From contig BQJC01000001.1 of the NCBI GenBank assembly GCA_021604505.1, positions 434,001-498,000 on the forward strand: a DNA stretch of 64,000 bases. Reading direction: 5' to 3'. Below are positions 1 through 7,625 of this stretch, one piece after another; positions within the stretch are counted from its first letter, which is position 1, and the number at the start of each line of letters is the position of its first letter. This DNA is from Nitrospinaceae bacterium. Lineage in GTDB: Bacteria; Nitrospinota; Nitrospinia; Nitrospinales; VA-1. The notes under the pieces were generated by a model. That model made no database searches, was not told the origin of the DNA, and was given only the letters and a program-made list of their open reading frames with translations. Both the position numbers and the translations under genes were made by a program.

Positions 1-2123
1 CGGTTGTCTGTCTGTCCCAGTTCTTTGGCGATGTCTGCCGTGTCTCCAAAGTCTTCCTTGGGTGCAGGGGGGGATGCAGGTTGCGGTGGGTTTAGCGGAG
101 CCGTTTCATTTTGAAGACTTGGGGTGCCTGCGACTTGTTGGGGTTTGAGGGCCTCAGGAACTTGAGATTTATTTTTCCCCATCTGAACGAGCTCTGGTGG
201 GGCAAGGGTCTGTAAGGCAAAGTAGACGCCTCCGCCTGTCAACAACACAGCCAGAACACCGCCTCCAAGAATCAACTTTCCCGTCAGAGTGGATGGCATG
301 CTGAAGAAGCCGGATTTTTTTTCGGAAGGGGGTTCATACTCTTCCTCATCGTCTCCATAGTCCTCATACGGTTCTTCTTCGGTCCCTACAGCTTCTTTTT
401 CATCATAGTCATCTTCGTATTGCAGTTGGGGAATCTCATTTTCATCCTCAGCGGCTTCCTCTTCAGGGTCGGCCTCTCCCTCGAGTTCAGACTCTTCTTC
501 TGAATCCTCCTCCAAATCGGCAGTTATATCTTCTTCCAGCTCCTGGGCGGGCTCTTCTTCAGCAGTCGTTTCTTCCGCTTCTTCAGCGGATGCTTCCTGA
601 GCGGCTTCTTCAGGTTCTTCTTTCAAAGCTTCTTGATCTGCGAACGCCTCGGCCCATAGGTCGTCGTCGCTTTTTTCTTCCTCCTGCTCCTGGGCGGGCT
701 CTTCTACAGCAGTCGCTTCTTCCGCTTCTTCAGCGGATGCTTCCTGAGCGGCTTCTTCTTCGGGTTCTTCCTTCAACGCTTCCTGATCTGCGAACGCCTC
801 GGCCCATAGGTCGTCGTCGCTTTTTTCTTCCTCCTGCTCCTGGGCGGGCTCTTCCTCGGCAGTCGTTTCTTCCGCTTCTTCAGCGGATGCTTCCTGAGCG
901 GCTTCTTCTTCGGGCTCTTCTTTCAAAGCTTCCTGATCTGCGAATGCCTCGGCCCATAGGTCGTCGTCGCTTTTTTCTTCTTCCTGCTCCTGGGCGGGCT
1001 CTTCCTCAGCAGTCGTTTCTTCCGCTTCTTCAGCGAATGTTTTCTCAGTGGCTTCTTCAGGGTCTTCTTTCAATGTCTCCTGATCGGCAATGGCTTCGGC
1101 TTCTGAGTTGCCATTGCCGGTTTCTGCATCCTGTTCCTGTATTGTCTCTTCTTCTACGGCGGTTTCCTGGGTTCCCTGGACGGTTGCTTCCTCTTCCAGC
1201 CCCGCGGCAACAGGCATTTCTTCGCCATCTTCTTCATCTTCCGGTTCGACGGCTGTTGATTCGGGTTCAGGCGATTCCACCGCACTTATGTCTGGAGTTA
1301 TTTCCTCGTCTTCTTCCTGAATGATCGGATCCAAAACAGCCTCTTCGGAAGGGGCCTCCGCCTCCGAATCTTTTGGGTCGGTGGTTTTTACCGGGTGGAT
1401 CGACGGAATGGTGTAATCCGTTTCTTCCTCAGCAGTTTCTGGCTCTTCATCATTGAACAGGTCAGAAAAATCCTCGTCAATTTCCTCTTCGTTTTCGCTG
1501 AGCATATCCACATCCGATAAAACCGCTTCCGATTTATCAGGCGGTTCCGTTTCTTCCTCAGAATCAATGTCATTGATTATTTCATCCAGAAGAGCGTCTA
1601 AATTCTCCTCTTCCGGGTCAGCTTCAGATAAAGATGGAGCGGGTTGCTCTTCCGGGTTATCAGACTGTATTTCTTGCGTGATGATGGAATCGAACAGATG
1701 GTCCAGTTCCTCTTCCGAAGGCATTTCAAATGATGAAGGTTCCTGGTCCGGGGGTTCTACGGATTTATCAACGGTTTTAACGGGCGACGGATCCGATTCG
1801 TCCGCCAGGAGGGTGTCCAGGTAGTCATCGAGGTTTTTTTCTTCCTCGACGGGTTTGTCTTCCTGATCAGAATGCAGTTCCGCAAAGTCTTCCCGTAACC
1901 CGGAAAGAAAATTATCTTCCACTTCTGCGCCTGACTCAGAATCTATTTGAGCCAATGGCGGGCCCGACATGGTCTTTCTGGGAAGGCTGGTTTTCGGAGG
2001 AGATCCTTTTTTAACAGGAAATTTACTATTACAAACCGCGCATTTTGCCGATATATCCTTGGAGGGGGATTCAGGCAGGTCTATTTCGTAGGCGGTTTGA
2101 CATTTAGGGCAAACTATTTTCAT
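1..2123 (-). CDS. Zinc-ribbon, acidic-repeat, single-pass membrane protein (C-terminus beyond window)
   Basis: About 707 residues are visible, starting at the ATG at 2123; the C-terminus runs off the left edge. The first 40 residues form an MJ0042-type zinc ribbon with two CxxC pairs (CPKC near residue 5 and CAVC near 28). A very long Glu/Asp/Ser-rich low-complexity region follows, holding four near-identical 50-residue units (core WAEAFADQEALKEE). Near residue 608 a hydrophobic stretch (KLILGGGVLAVLLTGGGVYF) looks like one transmembrane helix, followed by a Pro/Gln-rich linker. The layout of ribbon, linker, helix and extracytoplasmic tail matches zinc-ribbon/DUF3426-type proteins; the function of these is not known. 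The acidic domain would be cytoplasmic. It is transcribed divergently from the transglycosylase gene. Many open frames on the plus strand here are antisense shadows. The gene is certain; its role is not assigned. Confidence 0.85.
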   Translation of the reverse strand, partial: MKIVCPKCQTAYEIDLPESPSKDISAKCAVCNSKFPVKKGSPPKTSLPRKTMSGPPLAQIDSESGAEVEDNFLSGLREDFAELHSDQEDKPVEEEKNLDDYLDTLLADESDPSPVKTVDKSVEPPDQEPSSFEMPSEEELDHLFDSIITQEIQSDNPEEQPAPSLSEADPEEENLDALLDEIINDIDSEEETEPPDKSEAVLSDVDMLSENEEEIDEDFSDLFNDEEPETAEEETDYTIPSIHPVKTTDPKDSEAEAPSEEAVLDPIIQEEDEEITPDISAVESPEPESTAVEPEDEEDGEEMPVAAGLEEEATVQGTQETAVEEETIQEQDAETGNGNSEAEAIADQETLKEDPEEATEKTFAEEAEETTAEEEPAQEQEEEKSDDDLWAEAFADQEALKEEPEEEAAQEASAEEAEETTAEEEPAQEQEEEKSDDDLWAEAFADQEALKEEPEEEAAQEASAEEAEEATAVEEPAQEQEEEKSDDDLWAEAFADQEALKEEPEEAAQEASAEEAEETTAEEEPAQELEEDITADLEEDSEEESELEGEADPEEEAAEDENEIPQLQYEDDYDEKEAVGTEEEPYEDYGDDEEEYEPPSEKKSGFFSMPSTLTGKLILGGGVLAVLLTGGGVYFALQTLAPPELVQMGKNKSQVPEALKPQQVAGTPSLQNETAPLNPPQPASPPAPKEDFGDTADIAKELGQTDN
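540..1110. repeat. Tandem 150-bp coding repeats, about four copies
   Basis: The string GGCCCATAGGTCGTCGTCGC recurs with its 3' part at 661, 811 and 961, and TGGCGGGCTC-type cores recur at about 544, 691, 841 and 991. The unit is therefore 150 bp (147 in the first), in frame with the acidic protein, giving 50-residue repeats. The copies differ by only a few bases, so the expansion is recent or kept homogeneous. Confidence 0.9.
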
Positions 2124-2256
2124 AAAGACTTGTTTTTTTTTAACTTAGGGTAGTTCCCTATTATATGCCATTTTTTTTTAAGATATCAACCCTATCCTTC
2201 TTAAAAGAGACCGACCCGTCTTTAGCTAAGCTCTTGTTTTCCAAATTGGTAGTTGA

Positions 2257-2285
2257 TTGACAAGGTTGCGGTGCTTAACTATAAT
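2257..2285 (+). promoter_or_regulatory. Consensus sigma-70 promoter of the transglycosylase gene
   Basis: TTGACA at 2257-2262, a 17-bp spacer and TATAAT at 2280-2285 match the consensus at all twelve positions. Transcription should start near 2292, leaving a leader of about 75 nt before the ATG at 2368. The -35 box begins with a TTG that could be mistaken for an in-frame start codon; the promoter argues against that start. Confidence 0.9.
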
Positions 2286-2367
2286 CGGCTGCCTTAACTT
2301 TTATCAAAAACGGATAGAAGTTTTAATTTGTTGTGGTACATTTTTAGAGGCGTTTTTTTTTCGGACG

Positions 2368-3045
2368 ATGAAGATGAGACTTTTAAAGATTTGCAGTGTG
2401 ACTCTCCCTGTGGCTCTGGCCACGCTCGGCGCAGGGTTGTTTATGGGAAAAGCGGCTCATCCCGTTCCGGGGGTGTCTCCGTATTATATTGCCGCAAGTC
2501 AATGGGAAGAGAAGGCTTTCCCGCAGCACCGGAATCTCTCCGGCATGGAACACCAACCATTGAGAGAAGGAACCAGAGATCAGATTGTAAATGTCCTGTC
2601 CAAATACAAAACGGGTCTAAAGCCCGGATTTAGAGATAAAATACCTTCCGCGATCATTCATGAGAGCAAAAAGTACGGCTATGATCCGCTGTTTTTGACC
2701 GCTCTCATTATCACTGAAAGCTCGTTTAACAACTGGGCCCGATCGCGGCGCGGAGCCTTGGGGTTGATGCAAATTCGTCCTAAAACGGCCATTGCTATGG
2801 CCAGGGAAACGCAGCGGGAATGGAAAGGCAATCCGACATTATACGATCCAGACGCTAATATCGCATTGGGTGCTTATTATTTAAACAAGCTGATCAAAAG
2901 GTTTGGAGATCTGCATTTGGCCCTGGAAGCTTATAATCATGGCCCCACCCGATTGAGCCGGTATTTAAAAAAGGGTTACAGGCCCAAAGGTTATTCTCGG
3001 AAAGTGCTTCATCGATACGAAATGATCCGGACTCAACCTGTATAA
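2368..3045 (+). CDS. Lytic transglycosylase, SLT domain, exported
   Basis: A 225-residue protein that should cleave the MurNAc-GlcNAc bond of peptidoglycan with formation of 1,6-anhydro-MurNAc. The first 30 residues form a signal peptide or membrane anchor (MKMRLLKIC then a hydrophobic core). The SLT domain spans about residues 90-220 and has the family motifs in order: ITESSFN with catalytic Glu117, GLMQIRP, NIALGAYYL and ALEAYNHGP. I chose the ATG at 2368 because it heads the signal peptide and the upstream in-frame TTG at 2257 is the -35 box of a consensus promoter; ATG 2374 is also possible. No strong ribosome-binding site is visible. It resembles the short MltE/Slt-C-like enzymes and is monocistronic. 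The family call is secure; the physiological role (turnover or insertion of envelope machines) is inferred. Confidence 0.92.
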   Translation: MKMRLLKICSVTLPVALATLGAGLFMGKAAHPVPGVSPYYIAASQWEEKAFPQHRNLSGMEHQPLREGTRDQIVNVLSKYKTGLKPGFRDKIPSAIIHESKKYGYDPLFLTALIITESSFNNWARSRRGALGLMQIRPKTAIAMARETQREWKGNPTLYDPDANIALGAYYLNKLIKRFGDLHLALEAYNHGPTRLSRYLKKGYRPKGYSRKVLHRYEMIRTQPV

Positions 3046-3318
3046 AAGATAAGATATTTTTCGATACAGGATGTGTCATGAGATAGGCGGAGTGAATCCG
3101 ACTTGTTCTTTTAGGATTTCACTTAGCAAACACCCCTTTTGGGGGCATTAAAAGCTAACAGGCAACACCTTCGTTGTTCTTTTAAGAATCCCCATTTTTA
3201 CAGAATGGTAAAACTTGCCAACTCATCCCTTTTTAAAACCCTTCATAGGGTTGCAATGCCGTTAAAATTTAAAAACCCGTTTTTCTCTTTCCGGCATCGA
3301 GATTCAATAAGATGTCCA

Positions 3319-3738
3319 ATGGAAATAAAAAACCAACGGTTCATTCCCTGCCTGATCTTTTTTATGGTATCGACTGTTTTTGCGACAGGATGCGCTGAGC
3401 GAAGGATTGAAGACGCTTTCCAGGGAAAGTTATCTTCAGGAAAGAGCAACAAAGTGATCAATGAATATTGTAAAAGCTGCCACATCCATAAAAACTTTGA
3501 TCCCCTTGAGCATGTGGGGTTGATTCGGAAAAATTATAAAAGAGTCTATTTCAGAAAAGCGAGAGAATGCCGGGCCTGCCATTACATAGAAAAAAACTGG
3601 GTCACGAATAATTATCACCGGAAAACAAGAAACCCGAAGGATGCAAATAAAGGCGACTACCGGGATTTTGAGCACGCAGAAATAAAACAGATGAAAAAAA
3701 ATGGACAAGTAAAAAGTAAAAAAGTTCCACCTCCTTAA
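3319..3738 (+). CDS. Small dihaem c-type cytochrome lipoprotein
   Basis: A 139-residue protein. The ATG at 3319 heads a lipoprotein signal peptide ending in the lipobox FATGC, so the mature protein should be lipid-anchored in the envelope. Two CxxCH haem-c motifs follow, CKSCH and CRACH, with extra histidines (HIHK, HYIEK, NYHRK, FEHAE) that could be distal ligands. The tail is strongly Lys-rich. It is probably a periplasmic electron carrier; partners are unknown and neither neighbour is a redox enzyme. An upstream in-frame ATG at 3256 exists, but it would place an unlikely charged 21-residue extension before the signal peptide. I do not recognise a named family. Confidence 0.8.
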   Translation: MEIKNQRFIPCLIFFMVSTVFATGCAERRIEDAFQGKLSSGKSNKVINEYCKSCHIHKNFDPLEHVGLIRKNYKRVYFRKARECRACHYIEKNWVTNNYHRKTRNPKDANKGDYRDFEHAEIKQMKKNGQVKSKKVPPP

Positions 3739-3800
3739 TGTCATAACGCTCTTCATTCATCCCTGAATTCCCAAATTAAAATTTCTACCCTTCCAAAACC

Positions 3801-5942
3801 ATGGTCATAGAAATGAGAGTAACAACCTTCCATTTGATCCTGTTAATAACCGTGCTGGCTCTGGCGGGGACAGGTTCCAAAGGATTTGCTTTTTCATTCG
3901 GTGGAGTCGAAATTCATAGCAAATTCGGAGAGCGGTTCAATGCTGATCTGGATTTAATTGTGGAGGAAAATGGAGATCTGGAAGTGCAGGTCGGCGATGA
4001 AATGGACTACCGGCGCCTGGAGCTGGATCGTCCGGCAATTGTCGATGATTTGCTCATTGAAGTCCCGTCCGAAACCAAAGGCCGGCGAAAAACGGTCCGG
4101 GTATTTTCAAACAGACCGTTGTTTTATCCTTCCTTCAACTTGGTGGTTCGTGGAACCTTCAAGGGCGGAACCGTGCTGGAAAGATATCTCGTCACCGTGG
4201 ATTTTAAACAGAGCCTGGCGCTCAACGTTGTGGGCCCTCCCAAGACAAACTTTGAGGAGACTTTTGAAGAAAGAGAACAAGTGGATTTGTTGGAGGGAGG
4301 GGAAGCGGCGGCTGAAACTTCGACGGCTGATAAAGCCCAAATAGAACGGGTGGATCGACAATCGGGCGAGGCTGGAGAAAATTCCGAAATCGCGCCAGCG
4401 AAGGCGTCGAAAAAGGTCCAGGTTGCAAAAAATTCGCGTAAGTTCGAGGCCTTCTCAAAAGGAGTCCCCCCTTCCGCTATCAGAGGGCAAAGGGGAGAGG
4501 ATTCTTTTTTCCCCGGCGCCACTTGGGTGTCTCCCATTGCTTCTATTCCACCCATGCCGCCTATGGACTCGCCTCTGCCTGACGATGACCATTCACCCGT
4601 TGAAATGGCCGCTAACGAGCCTTTAGACTCTCCTCAGCAGGTCAGCGCAAAAGTAGAAAACCAATCGCCGCAACCAGCTATGAGCCCTCAAGAGAAGGTT
4701 TCAGTATCCGGGGCTACCTACGGACCCTTGGTCAAAGGGGAAAATCTGCTATCCATCGCCCACAAGCTGAATCTTGGCTCAGCCAATACTTCGCGCATCG
4801 CTGTAGCGTTGTGGATGAACAATCCCGAAAGCTTTGTATATGGCAATATGAATGGGCTCAAGAAAGGCAGTCGAATCAATCTGGAAAACCTTGAAGAAAG
4901 GTTGAAAGAAATTGATTCAAAACTGGCGAAGCAGATTCTTCGCAGTCAGAGCCAGGAATGGAAGATCATTCGGGAGAAACTTTCTTCCAGGAAAGAAAGC
5001 GAGGGATTGGAAACGCTGGCTCAAGAAATACCTCTTCCTCTGGAAAATGAAGATGAAAGAAAGAGAATCTTTCAGATGCTCCAGTCTTGGAAAGCAAGTT
5101 GGGAAAACGGGGATCTGGAGAAACATTTGTCCTTGTTTTCGGATCAAGACAGCGGTCGATATTCCGGGGACATCGCGAATTTGCGATTTCTGAAACAGCG
5201 AATGTTTGCACGTCATAAGGAAGTCAAATTAGGCATCAAACAAGCCTCGCTGGCATTGAAGGGAGGCCAGCCGGTGGTATCCTTCGGTCAAAGTTTTTCA
5301 TCGGGAAAAATGGAGAGCTACGGCCTTAAGGATGTAGGCATTGTCAGGGAAAACGGCGCCTGGAAAATTCTTAAGGAAAAATTCAAGGTCAATGAATACC
5401 TGGAAAAATCAGAAACGTCGCCGGAGGATCCGTCAACGCCGAAAGAAGAAATTTTTTCCAAGGAAAGAACGCTCTCCGTTCCTTACGTCATTCACGCATC
5501 CAGTCATCTGGATTATCAAATGGCGACCCAGGCGGTCAACCAATTGCGCCAGTTGGGGTTCAACGCATATTCATCGCCGGTGAATATTTCCAGGAACCGG
5601 AAAATTTACCGGGTTTATGTGGGCCGTTTCTCAAGCAGGGATTTAGCTCAGGAACTGGTCTCGGAACTGAGGAAGCAAGTCATATCTCAAAATGCGATTG
5701 CAGTGAAATACCCTTTTACGTTTTTGATGGGCGACTATGAAATAGGCGCCGAAGCGGAGGGCCTGATGCATATACTAAGAGCCAAGGGGTTTTCACCGTT
5801 ATTGTTTACTTTTAGTGAAAAAGAATTTTTAAATCCCCGGTTCAGGGTTTTGCTTGGAGCGTTTAGGACCGAAAAAGATTCGGCCAGGTTATCCGCCGAA
5901 CTGAATGCCCAAAAGTTCTCATTTGAACTTCTGGCCCCATAA
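3801..5942 (+). CDS. FimV-like N-domain, LysM-like, NTF2-like and SPOR envelope protein
   Basis: 713 residues with a mosaic layout. Residues 1-30 are a signal peptide. Residues 30-155 resemble the FimV N-terminal domain (FGGVEIHSKFGERFNADLDL). A Pro/Glu-rich linker follows to about 310. Residues 310-360 are LysM-like (LVKGENLLSIAHKL through WMNNPESFVYGNMNGLKKGS), matching the FimV peptidoglycan-binding motif. Residues 415-530 look like an NTF2/SnoaL-type fold (MLQSWKASWENGDLEKHLSLF). A SPOR domain sits near 555-630 (YVIHASSHLDYQMATQAVNQL), with a second SPOR-like segment at the end. FimV and SPOR proteins bind denuded or septal peptidoglycan and organise poles or pili. No pilus genes are nearby. 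Starts at 3801 and 3813 are both possible. Domain calls rest on motif recognition by eye. Confidence 0.8.
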   Translation: MVIEMRVTTFHLILLITVLALAGTGSKGFAFSFGGVEIHSKFGERFNADLDLIVEENGDLEVQVGDEMDYRRLELDRPAIVDDLLIEVPSETKGRRKTVRVFSNRPLFYPSFNLVVRGTFKGGTVLERYLVTVDFKQSLALNVVGPPKTNFEETFEEREQVDLLEGGEAAAETSTADKAQIERVDRQSGEAGENSEIAPAKASKKVQVAKNSRKFEAFSKGVPPSAIRGQRGEDSFFPGATWVSPIASIPPMPPMDSPLPDDDHSPVEMAANEPLDSPQQVSAKVENQSPQPAMSPQEKVSVSGATYGPLVKGENLLSIAHKLNLGSANTSRIAVALWMNNPESFVYGNMNGLKKGSRINLENLEERLKEIDSKLAKQILRSQSQEWKIIREKLSSRKESEGLETLAQEIPLPLENEDERKRIFQMLQSWKASWENGDLEKHLSLFSDQDSGRYSGDIANLRFLKQRMFARHKEVKLGIKQASLALKGGQPVVSFGQSFSSGKMESYGLKDVGIVRENGAWKILKEKFKVNEYLEKSETSPEDPSTPKEEIFSKERTLSVPYVIHASSHLDYQMATQAVNQLRQLGFNAYSSPVNISRNRKIYRVYVGRFSSRDLAQELVSELRKQVISQNAIAVKYPFTFLMGDYEIGAEAEGLMHILRAKGFSPLLFTFSEKEFLNPRFRVLLGAFRTEKDSARLSAELNAQKFSFELLAP

Positions 5943-5992
5943 GATAAAACGCCGTACACCCACCGTGGATCATTGATTGGAAGCTTCAGGAA

Positions 5993-6024
5993 TAAAAAAA
6001 ACCGCCTCCCGAAGGAAGCGGCTT
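5993..6024 (-). terminator. Intrinsic terminator, mainly for the HU gene
   Basis: Read on the minus strand, GCCGCTTCC-TTCG-GGAGGCGGT forms a stem with a UUCG tetraloop followed by a run of seven or eight T. On the plus strand the same stem follows the FimV/SPOR gene and ends in CTTTCTT, so it may work in both directions between these convergent genes. Confidence 0.85.
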
Positions 6025-6055
6025 TCTTGCAACTTTACCTTTAAAAATCAATAGC

Positions 6056-6334
6056 CTACAAGGAATTTTTTAGTGTAGGGGCGGGCTTGAAACCAACGGT
6101 TTTGCTAGCCTTAATCTTGATTTCCTCTCCGGTTTGCGGGTTTCTGCCTTTTCTTGCTTTCCGGTTTCTCACGGTGAATGTTCCAAAGCTTGGGTAAGCA
6201 AACCGTTTGTCCTTTTTGATTGATTTGGCAATATTCTCGAAAGCTGCATCGAGAACATCGCCTGCCAACCTTTTAGATAGATTAGGATCTTTACAACTTT
6301 TAATAACACTGGTGATCAATTCGTCTTTAGTCAA
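6056..6334 (-). CDS. hup: HU-family DNA-binding protein
   Basis: 92 residues, the usual HU/IHF length. It bends and compacts DNA as a dimer. The N-terminal helices (KDELITSVIKSC) are followed by the beta-arm signature FGTFTVRNRKARKGRNPQTG and the conserved end KASKTVGFKPAP. The start is a TTG at 6334: a strong AGGAGG lies 9 nt upstream, while an ATG between them (ATGATCTTTGACTAA) opens only a four-codon frame. A promoter-like sequence lies upstream and a terminator follows, so it is monocistronic. HU versus one-chain IHF cannot be told from sequence alone; HU is more likely. Confidence 0.95.
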   Translation of the reverse strand: MTKDELITSVIKSCKDPNLSKRLAGDVLDAAFENIAKSIKKDKRFAYPSFGTFTVRNRKARKGRNPQTGEEIKIKASKTVGFKPAPTLKNSL

Positions 6335-6375
6335 AGATCATCCCCTCCTTTCATTATTGTTGTTCCGGCGCGTGC

Positions 6376-6404
6376 ATTATTAAAAAAGCCGGTTTAAAAG
6401 TCAA
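6376..6404 (-). promoter_or_regulatory. Probable sigma-70 promoter of the HU gene
   Basis: On the minus strand TTGACT (6404-6399) and AATAAT (6381-6376) are spaced by 17 bp, about 40 nt upstream of the start codon of the HU gene. The surroundings are AT-rich. Confidence 0.6.
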
Positions 6405-6612
6405 TTAAAAAAGCGAGAATATTTTATTGTAACCCCGTCTGAAATCCAGTTTTAAAGCCTCGAAAAGTCCATCTATGCTAAAATAAGCTGTTCTATAGCG
6501 CGGAAATCATTGCATCAAATTATAGAAATGTTTTACTGGAAAATGTGAATAAAATGTGAATAAGTCGAAAGACTTTTTTTTAGTTCAATCCGTCAAGAAT
6601 GGAAGATAAAAC

Positions 6613-7161
6613 ATGGGTAAACTTGAAATTGCGAGATTGGGAAACCCTGTATTAAGAAAGATCGCGCAACCGGTGAATTTAAATGAACTGAGCGACCCTG
6701 AGAGTGACGTGCAGGTTTTAATTGACGACATGATTGAAACCATGCGGCAGGATGGAGGCGTTGGACTGGCGGCACCCCAGGTTTCCCGGTCCCTTCAGGT
6801 CGTGGTCCTCGAATGTGATCATAACGAAAGATACCCCGATCGCGAGAGCATTCCGTTGACGGCCCTTATCAACCCGGTGATCACCCGCTACGGTGAAGAA
6901 AAGGTGCTGGGTTGGGAAAGTTGCCTGAGTTTGATTGATTTTCGCGGCCTGGTCTCGCGGTCTCAGGAAGTGACGGTGGAAGCCTTTGACCGGCAGGGTA
7001 AAGCAATGGTGATCCATGCCGGTGGTTTTTTAGCGGTTGTTCTTCAGCATGAAATCGACCACCTGAATGGAAAGGTTTTTCTCGACCGCATGGAAGATCT
7101 CACCCAGCTTTCCTACATGAAGGAATTTGAGACCTACTGGCTGGATCACGAGGCGATTTGA
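6613..7161 (+). CDS. def: Peptide deformylase
   Basis: 182 residues, near family length. It removes the formyl group from the initiator methionine of new proteins in the cytoplasm. All three motifs are present: GGVGLAAPQ (48-56), WESCLSL with metal ligand Cys104 (the family usually has EGCLS, so Gly is replaced by Ser), and QHEIDHLNG with ligands His146 and His150 and catalytic Glu147. The start ATG has GGAAG 7-8 nt upstream. The usual partner fmt is not adjacent; a small gene of unknown function follows. Confidence 0.96.
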   Translation: MGKLEIARLGNPVLRKIAQPVNLNELSDPESDVQVLIDDMIETMRQDGGVGLAAPQVSRSLQVVVLECDHNERYPDRESIPLTALINPVITRYGEEKVLGWESCLSLIDFRGLVSRSQEVTVEAFDRQGKAMVIHAGGFLAVVLQHEIDHLNGKVFLDRMEDLTQLSYMKEFETYWLDHEAI

Positions 7162-7253
7162 ACCTGTGAAGCGTTTTAATAAAATCGGTTTTTAAAAAGG
7201 GCGAAACTTGTGCTTTATTCCAATTGTCTCGAACTAGATAAAAACAGGTGGTT

Positions 7254-7607
7254 ATGAGTGCGACCCCTAAAACGTTGGATGAAGAGGTTCTTCACCTGTA
7301 TCAGGAGCCGGCCATAGGGTCCGGTTATTCCAACATGTACGGAGAAGAAAATATCGTCAACCTGGTGGAAAAGTATTGCAGTTTGGACAATGCAAGTAAG
7401 GCCAGAATGCAGGAACTGATAGTGGGGTTTTCAGAGTCCACGGACTTGTCATCCAGTTTCGTTTCCGTTGCCGTCCTGCATGCACTGGGAATGAAAAGCG
7501 CCGTTCAGAACGCTTACCGTCTGGCTGAAGCGCGTGACGAGGCGCAATCCATCAAACACCATTTCGATATCGGCATCTCACTGGCCGACCATTTCATCGG
7601 AAGCTGA
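7254..7607 (+). CDS. Small helical protein of unknown function
   Basis: About 117 residues, no signal peptide and no membrane segment. It is rich in Ala, Glu and Ser and probably all-helical, with a conserved-looking segment NMYGEENIVNLVEKYC. The start is ambiguous: ATG 7254 has AGGTGG only 2 nt upstream, and an in-frame GTG at 7248 lies within that box. It follows def by 92 bp and converges with the MFS gene (18 bp apart). I do not recognise a family; codon use looks like its neighbours. Confidence 0.65.
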   Translation: MSATPKTLDEEVLHLYQEPAIGSGYSNMYGEENIVNLVEKYCSLDNASKARMQELIVGFSESTDLSSSFVSVAVLHALGMKSAVQNAYRLAEARDEAQSIKHHFDIGISLADHFIGS

Positions 7608-7625
7608 CTCCCCGAGTTGTTTTGA

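Noticed and set aside
590-1824. Plus-strand open frames, Leu/Pro/Arg-rich and Ser-rich, over the acidic repeat gene
   Set aside because: They are antisense readings of the Glu/Asp-rich repeats; the minus strand has the zinc ribbon, repeats and membrane helix in one frame.
2257-2367. TTG start for the lytic transglycosylase
   Set aside because: The TTG belongs to the -35 box of a consensus promoter and would put a Cys/Phe-rich segment before the signal peptide.
3133-3144. CCCCTTTTGGGG hairpin after the transglycosylase gene as terminator
   Set aside because: Only a 4-5 bp stem and no T-run follows.
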